Shown here: piece by piece, positions 7,863 through 18,100 of the stretch
How the letters are laid out: each line of letters starts with the position of its first letter
Position numbering within the stretch: the first letter of the stretch is position 1
Assembly (NCBI GenBank): GCA_949498985.1
Contig: CATECQ010000042.1
Location: forward strand, 1 to 64,000
DNA length: 64,000 nucleotides
Direction of reading: 5' to 3'
Source: Glaciecola sp. HTCC2999
GTDB lineage: Bacteria > Pseudomonadota > Gammaproteobacteria > Enterobacterales > Alteromonadaceae
Made by a program: the position numbers and the translations under genes
The notes under the pieces: generated by a model
Seen by the model: only the letters and a program-made list of their open reading frames with translations
The model's database searches: none
What the model was told of the DNA's origin: nothing

Positions 7863-9620
7863 TTAGCTAAAATGACGGCGGCGTCTAAATAATAATTTAC
7901 CTAACAACGCAACAACGAATAAACTCCCCGTCAAAACAGACACTGAAGCACCTTGACGTTCTATGACTGTTTCTTCCTCTGCATTGCTACAATCCTCAAT
8001 TATACCGTTAGGAATTGGATTTAAACGAACTGCTATTACTCGGTCTACCATCACTGGTTCACCATCACTGTCTACAACCAAGTCACCATTGGGATTACGT
8101 GCTTGTTCGTTTACTAATGCGTTAGCAAGAATAATATTGTCGTCATTAATACTATTAGCACCCACGATGATATATGGAGCATCACACGCAATTAAGTCAT
8201 TCAAATCGGTAAAGGTTTGTGTATTCATATCATATAAAAATGCATTTTTACGACGTGTACCTTCGGTGATAAATTCTACCTCGCCTTCGCCAACGACCAT
8301 GTTATTATCATTGATATCACGAGCAACACTAGCTGAACCAGGAAAGAAGTCTTCAGGGAAAATTAACTCTTCAGTATCGATATTGTAGGTATAGAATTTA
8401 GAACGGTTTGTACCATTGACCTGAGTGGTACCGCTGCCAACAACAATGTTGTTGTTATTAATATCTAAAGCAGTACTTGGGAAATAATCTTCTTTATCAA
8501 TAAATTCAATAGTTTCATTGTTTTGATACAGTGCAGCACTACTGACTTTTAATTCACGTTCATAGAAAAACGTATGAGTTTCTCCAACCGCGATACCTGC
8601 ATCATTGATTGCATACGCCGCGTTGAAAAAAGCGGTATCAGGATTTGATTCACTCACCTCTTCAGGGGTAAACGGTAATGGGAACGTTGTTGTGGATATA
8701 ATTTGACCTTGCGCATCAAGTTGCCATATGGTGGCACGTCGATCCATACCGGCGGTGACTAAGCCACTATTCATCAATACTCGATAACAAGCGCCAATAG
8801 GCTGATCACCACGTGTTTCATTATCATCACAATTTGCAACGGCTTCCAAGAAGTCAGCAGTCGCTCGAATAGATGAAGAACCTGCCACTTGCAAGTTTTG
8901 GTTAACCGAATATGCTTCACTTATCCCACCTAAATCGGTAGCGGCTGGTGGTAATGCAATTGTATTTCCATTGAAAGAAATGAAAGCTCTACGTAAGAAA
9001 TCATTGGTTAGATAATTAAGCACATCACCATCTTCATTCGTATATTGGGCAGTAATGTAGGGCGCCTCTGCAGCTCCCACAACTACATTGGCATTTAATA
9101 TGTCATTGACAATAATATCGTTACTGAATGACAAACCATTTGTTTGTACATTATCAATATCAAACGCGGTGACTCGAGTATTATCCAGACCATCGTTAAT
9201 AAACGATTGATATAAGGCTATCTGCTGACTTGAAGACACATTTTCGCTAGATGTTAAGCGCACTAGATTAACTAAATAGTTATAGTCATCAGTATTAGGA
9301 TTTCCTGCTTCCGCTGAAGTTGGATCTGTCAAATTATCAAGTAATGTCGTATTGGTAAAATCGATTAAACTATAATCCAAAGGCACATTGTAAGCATCTT
9401 GAGCTAACACTATCGCATTATTTTGATTATCTAAAGCACGTGCAAATACATTGATAGCTAAATCATTGGTGGATACTGGAACAACATCATAAGTTGCGCT
9501 AGTAGCCAAGCCTGAACAGGTCGCGCTGAGCATCAATAAAGAACTAATAGCAATTTGTGATAATTTGAAACGTGGCTGAGTCCGTTGTTGGGACTTTGCG
9601 ATAACTTCAACTTGGTTCAT
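7863..9620 (-). CDS. DUF3466 family exported protein with C-terminal membrane anchor
   Basis: A 585-residue protein. A long basic N-region precedes a hydrophobic signal (IAISSLLMLSATCSGLATSA, about residues 23-42). The body consists of repeated units with the pattern AxDINxxNxVVG (for example near the ALDINNNNIVVGSG and ARDINDNNMVVGEG segments), like the extracellular HAF/beta-propeller-type repeats of DUF3466 proteins. The end is a transmembrane stretch (TGSLFVVALLGKLLF) followed by RRRRHFS, the layout of a C-terminal sorting signal such as GlyGly-CTERM, although the GG motif is not clear. ATG at 9620 has an AGGA site. It follows uup by 23 bases and has its own terminator. Function is unknown. 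Confidence 0.75.
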   Translation of the reverse strand: MNQVEVIAKSQQRTQPRFKLSQIAISSLLMLSATCSGLATSATYDVVPVSTNDLAINVFARALDNQNNAIVLAQDAYNVPLDYSLIDFTNTTLLDNLTDPTSAEAGNPNTDDYNYLVNLVRLTSSENVSSSQQIALYQSFINDGLDNTRVTAFDIDNVQTNGLSFSNDIIVNDILNANVVVGAAEAPYITAQYTNEDGDVLNYLTNDFLRRAFISFNGNTIALPPAATDLGGISEAYSVNQNLQVAGSSSIRATADFLEAVANCDDNETRGDQPIGACYRVLMNSGLVTAGMDRRATIWQLDAQGQIISTTTFPLPFTPEEVSESNPDTAFFNAAYAINDAGIAVGETHTFFYERELKVSSAALYQNNETIEFIDKEDYFPSTALDINNNNIVVGSGTTQVNGTNRSKFYTYNIDTEELIFPEDFFPGSASVARDINDNNMVVGEGEVEFITEGTRRKNAFLYDMNTQTFTDLNDLIACDAPYIIVGANSINDDNIILANALVNEQARNPNGDLVVDSDGEPVMVDRVIAVRLNPIPNGIIEDCSNAEEETVIERQGASVSVLTGSLFVVALLGKLLFRRRRHFS

Positions 9621-9643
9621 AAAAATCCTGTGGTAAATCTTTG

Positions 9644-11572
9644 TTAAGATTGTTGTAATTCTTCTAATTCATCCCAACGTGCATAAGCAACTTCTAATTG
9701 TGCTTCACAGTCGGCAAATTTATCGATAATGGGTTGAGTGAACTCAAACGATTGCATATAAAATTCGCTATCATTCATTTGCGTTTGCAATGATTCAAGC
9801 TCTTTTTCAAGTTGTTCAATCTTTTGTGGTAACTCTGTTAGCTCTTTATTATCCTTATATGATAACTTTTTCGTTTTCTTAGTGACAGTATTTGTTTGCA
9901 AACTTGCTGAAGTATCGACCTTGTTAGGAGTCTGTTCAATTGTTTTAGTTCCCGTTGGTTGAGTTTTGTGTAGATTTTGTGCATACCATTGTGCACTATC
10001 ACTATACCCACCAACAAATTCAGTCACTACTCCCTCACCTTCAAACACGACACATGATGACACAACATTATCCACAAATTCTCTATCGTGACTGACTAAA
10101 ATAACAGTACCTTCATAATCCACGAGCAATGATTCTAATAATTCAAGAGTTTCAACATCCAAATCATTTGTTGGTTCATCTAGAATTATTAAATTACTTG
10201 GTCGTAACATAAGTTTAGCAAGCATTAGGCGATTTTTTTCACCACCAGATAAAGAACTGACAGGCGCTTGAATACGATCCGGTTCGAATAAATAGTCTTG
10301 AAGATATGAAATCACATGCCTTGGACGTCCATTGATGGTGATTTCTTGTTTTCCATCAGCCACACAATCGACAACTTTCTGGGTTAAATCTAAGGCATCT
10401 CGATGTTGGTCAAAATAAGCAACTTCTAAATTAACGCCTTGAATCACTTCTCCTGAATCGGGTATCAAATCACCCAGTAACAGTTTAATTAACGTCGATT
10501 TACCACAACCATTATTACCAATAAACGCAATTTTATCCCCACGGACAATATGCAAATCTAAGTCTTTAACAATTTGTTGTCCGCCAATAGCATAGGATAA
10601 ACCCGTGGCTTCGAATACTCGCTTACCTGAAGCTTGAGACACATGACCACTAATTTTAGCCGAGCCTTGTACCTTACGTCTTGCTTGATGTGTCTCTCGT
10701 AACGCTTTTAATGCACGTACACGGCCTTCATTACGTGTTCTACGTGCTTTGATTCCCTGGCGGATCCAAACTTCTTCTTGTGCTAGTTTTTTATCAAATA
10801 AGGCATTTTGATTTGCTTGCACTTCTAAATCATGCGCTTTTTTCTCTAAATACAATTCATAATTACCAGGGTAAGATGTCAATGTTCCCCTATCTAAATC
10901 TACAATGCGAGTCGCCAGAGAACGAATAAACGCGCGATCATGAGAAATAAATACAATCGAACCTTTAAACTGTTTCAACGCAGCTTCCAGCCATGCAATC
11001 ATATCTATATCTAAATGGTTAGTCGGTTCATCAAGAAGTAAAATATCGGGTTGTGACACAATCGCACGAGCTAATGCCGCTTTTCTTCGCCACCCACCAG
11101 AAAGGGATGATAACATGGCGTCAGCATCCAATTTAAGCATCGTAAGTGTTTGGTTAATTGATTGTTCAAAGCCCCATGCCTCTTTACTATCAAGCTCATT
11201 TTGCAGCGTCATCAGCTTATCAAGGTTTTTCTCTGTTGGGTCATTCGTCACCAAAATAGTTTGTTCATGATAGGCTTTAATCAGTTCACCGACCCCTTCT
11301 AAACCTTGGGCAACATAATCAAATAATGTTGATTCAACACTCTCGGGCGGATCTTGGGGCAGTCTTGAGATACTGTAATTATTATCAACAACACGCACGC
11401 CATCATCTAGAATGATTCCCCCTTGAATGACTTGTAAAAATGTGGATTTACCGCAACCATTGCGACCCACAATACATACTCGTTCATTCGGCTCAAGAAT
11501 AAAGTCAACACCATCTAAAATAGGAGGATGACCAAAAATAACCGACCCATCTTTTATTTGTAACACACTCAT
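9644..11572 (-). CDS. uup: ABC-F ATPase Uup
   Basis: A 642-residue soluble ABC-F protein with two ATPase domains and no membrane domain. Walker A motifs are GRNGCGKST (36-44) and GNNGCGKST (second domain); signatures are LSGGWRRK and LSGGEKNR; Walker B motifs are LLLDEPTNHLD and IILDEPTNDLD. A Lys/Glu-rich C-terminal coiled coil (about residues 565-640) is the Uup feature linked to DNA/RNA binding. Uup family proteins act on ribosomes and influence precise excision of transposons. The start overlaps the stop of the glutaredoxin-like gene by 4 bases (ATGA). In the same order as in many gammaproteobacteria, it follows rlmKL. Confidence 0.95.
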   Translation of the reverse strand: MSVLQIKDGSVIFGHPPILDGVDFILEPNERVCIVGRNGCGKSTFLQVIQGGIILDDGVRVVDNNYSISRLPQDPPESVESTLFDYVAQGLEGVGELIKAYHEQTILVTNDPTEKNLDKLMTLQNELDSKEAWGFEQSINQTLTMLKLDADAMLSSLSGGWRRKAALARAIVSQPDILLLDEPTNHLDIDMIAWLEAALKQFKGSIVFISHDRAFIRSLATRIVDLDRGTLTSYPGNYELYLEKKAHDLEVQANQNALFDKKLAQEEVWIRQGIKARRTRNEGRVRALKALRETHQARRKVQGSAKISGHVSQASGKRVFEATGLSYAIGGQQIVKDLDLHIVRGDKIAFIGNNGCGKSTLIKLLLGDLIPDSGEVIQGVNLEVAYFDQHRDALDLTQKVVDCVADGKQEITINGRPRHVISYLQDYLFEPDRIQAPVSSLSGGEKNRLMLAKLMLRPSNLIILDEPTNDLDVETLELLESLLVDYEGTVILVSHDREFVDNVVSSCVVFEGEGVVTEFVGGYSDSAQWYAQNLHKTQPTGTKTIEQTPNKVDTSASLQTNTVTKKTKKLSYKDNKELTELPQKIEQLEKELESLQTQMNDSEFYMQSFEFTQPIIDKFADCEAQLEVAYARWDELEELQQS

Positions 11573-11829
11573 GCGCGCAAAAACTCCTGCACCTGGGGTA
11601 ATTCGAACGGCCAGTATAATGCCATATCTGTATTTGGATTGAGTAGCACGGGGATGCGTGCACCGTAATTATGATACAACAAAGTACTCGATTTAACATT
11701 GACATAAGTGATATCAAGAGAGAGGTCGGGCTGATCTGAGACAGCAACATCTAATATGTCACTAGCAACATCACACAATGAACAATCATCACCACCTATT
11801 AGCCAAACAATCTTAGTATTTTGAGTCAT
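11569..11829 (-). CDS. Glutaredoxin-like (DUF836) protein
   Basis: An 86-residue thioredoxin-fold protein with a CxxC motif in GGDDCSLCD (near residues 17-20), followed by a cis-Pro region (RIPVLL). This is the small DUF836 glutaredoxin-like family commonly found between rlmKL and uup. It is translationally coupled to uup through an ATGA overlap and starts 1 base after the rlmKL stop. Redox activity is inferred from the CxxC; the physiological substrate is unknown. Confidence 0.85.
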   Translation of the reverse strand: MTQNTKIVWLIGGDDCSLCDVASDILDVAVSDQPDLSLDITYVNVKSSTLLYHNYGARIPVLLNPNTDMALYWPFELPQVQEFLRA

Positions 11830-11830
11830 A

Positions 11831-13999
11831 TTATTTATCTAAGGTTAAAATCCAACAATGATGGATTTTAGGATTACGTATGTAGTCACCTGGAATGGTC
11901 TCAGCGGTAATATCTTGAACACTCAATCCCATATCTTCTATAGCTTGAGTATGAAGTTTGAAACTACGCAAGTTATTTGAAAAATAAATTTTTCCCCCAT
12001 GAGTTAAACAACCTAGGGCATCTCGTATTAAACGCACATGATCTCTTTGCACATCCCATGTATCAGACATGCGTTTGGAGTTTGAAAAACTGGGGGGATC
12101 AATAAATATTCGTTCATATTGTTTTGAATGGTGTTTAATCCAAGACAAACAATCTCCTTGTTGAAAATCATACCCCCCACGTAATTGGTTCAAACGGAAG
12201 TTATCCTTCGCCCAATCCAGATAGGTATTCGACATATCAACAGTCGTCACACTTGCAGCCTTACCTAATGCAGCATGTACTGACACACTCCCGGTATATG
12301 CAAACAAATTCAACACTCGCAGGCCTTGAACATCTTGAGCAAAACGTTGACGTGTGATTCGATGGTCCAAAAATAAACCAGTATCGAGATAATCATGTAA
12401 ATTCACATAAAATTTTGCGCCATGTTCTTGCACAATAATACGCTCATGCTGAGAATTAAACTTATCATACTGTGCTTTACCTTTTTGCTGTTCTCGGACC
12501 TTCAGCACAATTTTATCTGTCGAAACATTAGTTAGCATTGGCAGTTGTAACAATACATCATGTAAACGGCGGCGTGCTTTCTCTGCAGGAATATCTTTTG
12601 GTGGTGCATATTCTTGAACAACTAACCAATCTGCATATCTGTCAATCGCACAATTATATTCCGGTAAATCAGCATCATATATTCGATAACAATCCGTTAT
12701 GTTAGATTGTATAAATCCTTTCAATCGTTTTAAATTTTTCTTCAAACGATTTGCAAAGTCTTGTTGACCCGAATGTTGCTCTACCACCATACAATTACTT
12801 TCGTTAAGTTGATAGTTCACACATTTACATTCAAGTTTACCATTCATCATAGCGTATTCTTTATTTGAACGCAGACGCAGCTGTCTTAACAATTCACGAT
12901 TTGAAGTCAACATGGTTACATGCCAGTTAGCGAAATGAGCTTTTAGTTGCTCCCCCCACTTCACAAACATAGGTAATAGTGTTGCTAGTTCGCCTAAACG
13001 CTCACCATAAGGAGGGTTGGTAACAATAAAATGAGTGATTTCACCTGTTTCGATTGAATGCTGAGGGTGAGATTCCACTGACCATTTAAGTGCATCAGTA
13101 TGACTAAAAATGATATCACCAAATACCCCTGCTTCATCGGCATTAGCTTTGGCACTGCGGACTAGTTTACGTTCAATATCGTTGGCATAAATAGTGACAT
13201 GTGTTTCATTGGCTGGAATTTGAGACTGTAAAGCGGCTTCTTTTATTTGTAGCCACTGAACTGAATTATGTTGTTTCCAATGAGTAAAGCCCCATTGTTC
13301 ACGCGCAATCGCAGGCGCTATATTTTGTGCTATTAATGCCGCTTCAATAGCAATTGTGCCTGAGCCACACATAGGATCAGCCAAAACAATAGGTACAGGA
13401 GACTCCGCTCCTTGGTTATCCTTAACTCGCTGTACAAAACCGCTTCGATACAGCATTGCACTTACAACATGCTCTTTTAATGGGGCTTCGCCCGTTGTTT
13501 GTCGATAATGACGTTGATGTAAACTTTTACCGGATAAATCAATACATATTGTAACTTCATCACGATGTAATCGCGCATGCACCATTAATTTAGGCGTTAA
13601 TTTACTGACGTTTGGACGCATCAATCCATCTTCGACGAATCGATCAACAATGGCATCTTTGATACGTAATGCACCAAATTGAGTGTTATTAATAGATTTA
13701 GTCGTACCATTAAATTGGACCATGAAATCATCTTCAGAATTAAAATGACTCGGCCAATCAATATTATTTGCCGCAACATAAAGCGCCTGTTCATTTGGAC
13801 AAGGTGCGTGAACCAATGTCCATAGAACACGATTCGCTAAACGAGAATGCAGACAAATACGATAAGCATCAGTTAAGTCACCAGTAACTTTGACCATACC
13901 TGGGGCAAGTTTGGTAATCACATCAGGACACAGCTGTTGGATCTCATCTTGAAGAAGTGCGTCTAAACCACGAGAAGTGGTGACTAAAATTTGGTGCAT
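11831..13999 (-). CDS. rlmL: Bifunctional 23S rRNA m2G2445 / m7G2069 methyltransferase RlmKL
   Basis: A 722-residue fusion enzyme that modifies two guanines of 23S rRNA. The N-terminal THUMP domain (about residues 1-155) is followed by the RlmL catalytic domain with the DPMCGSGTIAIEAALIA SAM-binding motif and the NPPYGERLGE catalytic motif. The C-terminal RlmK domain has VLNLFAYTGSVSVHAALGKA and DPPSFSNSKRM. Length and domain order match E. coli RlmKL. It overlaps the pyrD stop by one base (TAATG), so it is coupled to pyrD, and continues into the glutaredoxin-like gene and uup. Confidence 0.96.
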   Translation of the reverse strand: MHQILVTTSRGLDALLQDEIQQLCPDVITKLAPGMVKVTGDLTDAYRICLHSRLANRVLWTLVHAPCPNEQALYVAANNIDWPSHFNSEDDFMVQFNGTTKSINNTQFGALRIKDAIVDRFVEDGLMRPNVSKLTPKLMVHARLHRDEVTICIDLSGKSLHQRHYRQTTGEAPLKEHVVSAMLYRSGFVQRVKDNQGAESPVPIVLADPMCGSGTIAIEAALIAQNIAPAIAREQWGFTHWKQHNSVQWLQIKEAALQSQIPANETHVTIYANDIERKLVRSAKANADEAGVFGDIIFSHTDALKWSVESHPQHSIETGEITHFIVTNPPYGERLGELATLLPMFVKWGEQLKAHFANWHVTMLTSNRELLRQLRLRSNKEYAMMNGKLECKCVNYQLNESNCMVVEQHSGQQDFANRLKKNLKRLKGFIQSNITDCYRIYDADLPEYNCAIDRYADWLVVQEYAPPKDIPAEKARRRLHDVLLQLPMLTNVSTDKIVLKVREQQKGKAQYDKFNSQHERIIVQEHGAKFYVNLHDYLDTGLFLDHRITRQRFAQDVQGLRVLNLFAYTGSVSVHAALGKAASVTTVDMSNTYLDWAKDNFRLNQLRGGYDFQQGDCLSWIKHHSKQYERIFIDPPSFSNSKRMSDTWDVQRDHVRLIRDALGCLTHGGKIYFSNNLRSFKLHTQAIEDMGLSVQDITAETIPGDYIRNPKIHHCWILTLDK

Positions 14000-15009
14000 T
14001 AAGAAAGCCCGTTAACAATAGAAGGAATAAGTTTTGGTCCTTGATAAATCAAAGCCGAATAAACTTGAACTAAGCTAGCGCCAGCATCAAGTCGTGCTTG
14101 TGCCGATGTGGATGAATCAATCCCACCGACACTTATAATGGGTAAACTACCTTGAAGGTGCTCAGAGAGTTGCTGGGTCACTTCCAAACTGCGTTCAGTT
14201 AAGACAGCACCACTTAATCCACCCATTTCTTCGGCATTTGGTAAGCCAGTGACTGCTTCACGCGACAAGGTGGTATTAGTCGCGATTACCCCATCAAGTT
14301 TTGCAGCGACTAATGCGTCAGCGATACTAAGAAGCTCATCGCGTGAAAGATCAGGCGCAATCTTGAGTGCTATTGGCGTATATTTATCGTGTTGTTGACT
14401 CAATTCAAGCTGCGCTGCTTTGAGGCCTGATAACAATTGATTTAAGGTTTCACCGTATTGCAAGTTACGTAAACCAGGTGTATTTGGAGAAGATATATTC
14501 ACGGTAATATAGTCAGCAGCTACATATACTTTTTGAAGACAAATCAAATAATCTGATAATGCATCGGCTTCTTCAGTTAATTTATTCTTACCAATATTAA
14601 TGCCTAAAACGCCTTTATTTTCCGCTTTAGCTACATTACTGAGTAAATTATCCACCCCCATATTATTAAACCCCATTCGGTTAATAATGGCTTTTTTCTC
14701 CGGCAAGCGAAATAAACGAGGCTTAGGATTACCAGGTTGGCCGACAGGTGTCACTGTGCCAATTTCAACAAAACCAAATCCCATAGCATTAAAAGCATCG
14801 ACACACTGTCCTTCTTTATCTAACCCTGCAGCTAAACCAACAGGATTGGGAAACTCAAGCCCCCATAATGAAACAGGTTTAGGGGAGATGGTTTGTTGAT
14901 AAGTATGTTTAAGAAATGACCGTTGTGTTTTAGCTAACCAACCAATTGTCATATCATGTGCAAACTCAGCATCACATTGTAAAAGGGCTTTATGCGCCAA
15001 CGAAAACAT
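13999..15009 (-). CDS. pyrD: Dihydroorotate dehydrogenase, class 2 (quinone-linked)
   Basis: Oxidises dihydroorotate to orotate and passes electrons to the membrane quinone pool in pyrimidine synthesis. At 336 residues it has the class 2 length, with the N-terminal membrane-associating helices ([19 protein letters not shown]), the FMN-binding [12 protein letters not shown] and [10 protein letters not shown] segments, the class 2 active-site [12 protein letters not shown] loop, and a C-terminal IISVGGI phosphate-binding motif. It is first in the leftward unit pyrD-rlmKL-glutaredoxin-like-uup. A terminator-like hairpin ends only 21 bases upstream of its ATG. Confidence 0.97.
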   Translation of the reverse strand: MFSLAHKALLQCDAEFAHDMTIGWLAKTQRSFLKHTYQQTISPKPVSLWGLEFPNPVGLAAGLDKEGQCVDAFNAMGFGFVEIGTVTPVGQPGNPKPRLFRLPEKKAIINRMGFNNMGVDNLLSNVAKAENKGVLGINIGKNKLTEEADALSDYLICLQKVYVAADYITVNISSPNTPGLRNLQYGETLNQLLSGLKAAQLELSQQHDKYTPIALKIAPDLSRDELLSIADALVAAKLDGVIATNTTLSREAVTGLPNAEEMGGLSGAVLTERSLEVTQQLSEHLQGSLPIISVGGIDSSTSAQARLDAGASLVQVYSALIYQGPKLIPSIVNGLS

Positions 15010-15030
15010 ACTTCAAACACTCCAAACATT

Positions 15031-15066
15031 AAAAACGCTATATGGTGTAAATTATGCCATATAGCG
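15031..15066 (-). terminator. Terminator-like hairpin just upstream of pyrD
   Basis: On the reverse strand a perfect 10-bp stem (CGCTATATGG pairing with CCATATAGCG, 11-base loop) is followed directly by TTTTT, 21 bases before the pyrD ATG. It may simply end transcription from the NAD-GDH gene, whose stop is 72 bases upstream, or act as an attenuator in a pyrD leader. The short distance to the start codon leaves little room for a separate pyrD promoter downstream of it. Confidence 0.7.
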
Positions 15067-15137
15067 CCTATTTGTGCTGTGTTTTTTATTGTTGATTATC
15101 CTAGGCAACTCAGTTATCAATGAATAACGATGAAAAG

Positions 15138-18100
15138 CTACACGTTGATTTTATTTCCCATTAACAATAATTCGCGCAATGCCACCGAAAACTTTGCAAA
15201 CTCGTTCGTATTGCTAGTTTTGAATTCGTTCATCATGCTTGACCATCGCGCAATTAAGTGATGGTTAGCTTCCATCCAGCTGGTCAATAAACCATCAACA
15301 TCAGCAGTCGTCATTAAGCCTTCAGAACGTCGTAACAATGAGGTAGTCATTAGGCGTTGTTGATGATCTAATTCTTCACGATACGAAGCACGTGCTAATG
15401 CTTGCCAATGGTTGGTCACGTTTTGCTGATTAATTTGCTCTAAAAACCAATGCAGTTTTAATTCTGACCCTAACTGGAAGTATAAACGTGATACTAACGC
15501 GGTATCATATTCTGTTTTTTGTACGATATGAGCAATATCAAACGCACTAAATACATTACTTTGTATAGCAACGTTAAAAGCAATATCTTCTGAAACACCT
15601 TGAGATGTATAAGACAGTATTTTTTTGTCTAATTCTGCAACTTCAGAATCTACTAAATACTTTTTGATATGAGTAAATACATCCCTAAAAACCGGTTTAT
15701 AAAATTCAACCGCCGCTTCAATCGTAGAAAAATTAGGGGATTCTCTTAATAACCAGCGCGTCGCACGACGCACTGAACGCCTTATTTCATCCAGCAAACT
15801 TAGTTGCAGAGCTGCGTCAATTTTATTATCTAGCTGCTCGACTTTGCGCCATAAAGAACTCGTCTCATAAATAGCCTTAACTGTAGAGTAAGCGTGTGCA
15901 ATATCAGTAAACGTCGCCCCCGTTTCTTCATTTAAACGATGAGCAAAATTAATACCCATGTCATTAATCATAAAATTGGTGAGCTTTGTTGCAATTATTT
16001 CTGATTTTAACGGATGCTGCTGCATTTGTGTTTGATATTTATTTTGAAGCAATAAAGGAAATGAATCGACTAAAAACTGTTGGTAGTATTGACTATCAGT
16101 AATTTCCGGCTTATTCAGTTCTTCTTTCAACACCATTTTAGCATATGAAATAAGCACCGATAACTCTGGTCGCGTTAAGCCCATTCCATTAGCAATGCGT
16201 TCAGAAAACTCTTCATCGTTAGGAATGTATTCTAACTCTCGATTTAACTCACCCTTTTTTTCAAGAGTATAAATAAAACGAAGTTGTTCGTTTATTTGAC
16301 CGAAACCAGCTTGTTCATTAATTGAAATAGATTGTGTTTGTCGATAACAATCATCTAGTACGATGGTAGCTACATCATCTGTCATATCATAGAGAATTTG
16401 GTTTCGTTGTTTTACTGTTAACTCCCCATTGGCAACTAAGGAATTTAATAATATCTTGATGTTAACCTCATTATCCGAGCAATCTACACCACCAACATTA
16501 TCAATAAAATCAGTATTCACCTTACCGCCATGCTTAGCAAATTCAACACGCCCTAATTGAGTACAGCCTAAATTGCCACCCTCCCCTATAATGCTCACAT
16601 TTAATTGTGCACCATTAACACGTACTGCATCATTGGCACGATCACCAACATCTGCATCGCTTTCTTGAGTCGACTTCACATAGGTACCAATTCCACCATT
16701 CCACAATAAATCGGCTTTCATTTGTAAAATTTGGTGAATTAATTCATTTGGCGTCATTTTTGAAATGCGTGTATTCAGACATTTTTGCATCTCTTTAGAC
16801 AACGTAATCGATTTATCTCGACGAGAAAATACCCCTCCACCTGACGAAATGATACTCGTATCGTAATCTGACCAATTTAATGAAGGATCGGCAAATAACC
16901 TTTCACGTTCGAGATAACTTTTTGCTGTGTCCGGGCTTGGATCGAAGAAAATATGCATATGGTTAAAAGCAGCGACAAGTTGAGTTTTTTGTGACAATAG
17001 CATGCCATTGCCAAACACATCGCCAGCCATATCTCCTATTGCAATACAGGTAAACTCGGTGGTTTGGCAATCTACACCTCGTTCCCGGAAATGGCGTTTA
17101 ACCGATTCCCAAGCACCGCGAGCAGTGATCCCCATTTTCTTATGGTCATAGCCAACACTGCCTCCAGAAGCAAACGCATCACCTAACCAAAAGTTAAACT
17201 CATCAGCGATTTCATTGGCGATATCAGAAAAAGTAGCAGTACCTTTATCCGCAGCAACCACGAGGTAAGCATCATCCCCATCATGACGAACAACATGTTT
17301 CGGATGAATGATTTCTCCATCAATAATATTATCAGTAATATCTAATAAACTACGGATGAATATTCGGTAACACGCTTGCCCTTCTGCAATAAACGCTTCT
17401 CTTCCCCCTAATTTGGGTAGCTGTTTACAAACAAATCCCCCTTTAGCACCTACAGGAACAATTACCGTATTTTTAACTTGCTGCGCCTTCACTAAACCTA
17501 AAACTTCAGTTCGAAAATCCTCAAATCGATCTGACCAGCGAAGACCACCACGCGCTACTTTACCGCCTCGTAAATGAACCCCTTCAATTCTTGGAGAGTA
17601 CACAAAAATTTCAAATTTAGGTAAAGGCAATGGCATATCACTGATATGTTCAGGTAATAATTTAAATGATATATAGGATTTTTGTTCACCATTGAGTTTT
17701 GGTTGATAGAAATTCGTACGAACCGTTGCCAAAATCATATCGAGATATTTACGAATAATTCTGTCATCATCCAGATTGTTAACATGATCAAGGGATTGTG
17801 TAATAACATCCACTAATTCGTTTTGTATTTGTTCATCATATTGTAAAGCAGGATCAAATCGATGAGTAAATAACGAGATTAAAGAGGCTGAAATTTCGGG
17901 ATAAGCCGCCATCGTATTAGCAATATATTCAATGGAAAAGGATAAACCAATTTGTCGCATATACTTTGCATAAGCACGAAGAACGGTGACGTTTCTACCG
18001 GTTAAATTAGCATTTAAAATTAAACGATTAAATGCATCATCTTCTAAATGGTTGTGCCAAACCAAATTAAATGCTTCTTGGAACAATATTTGCGAGCGTG

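Noticed and set aside
11505-11750. 81-residue minus-strand frame between uup and the glutaredoxin-like gene
   Set aside because: It overlaps both genes in another frame and has no conserved feature; shadow ORF.
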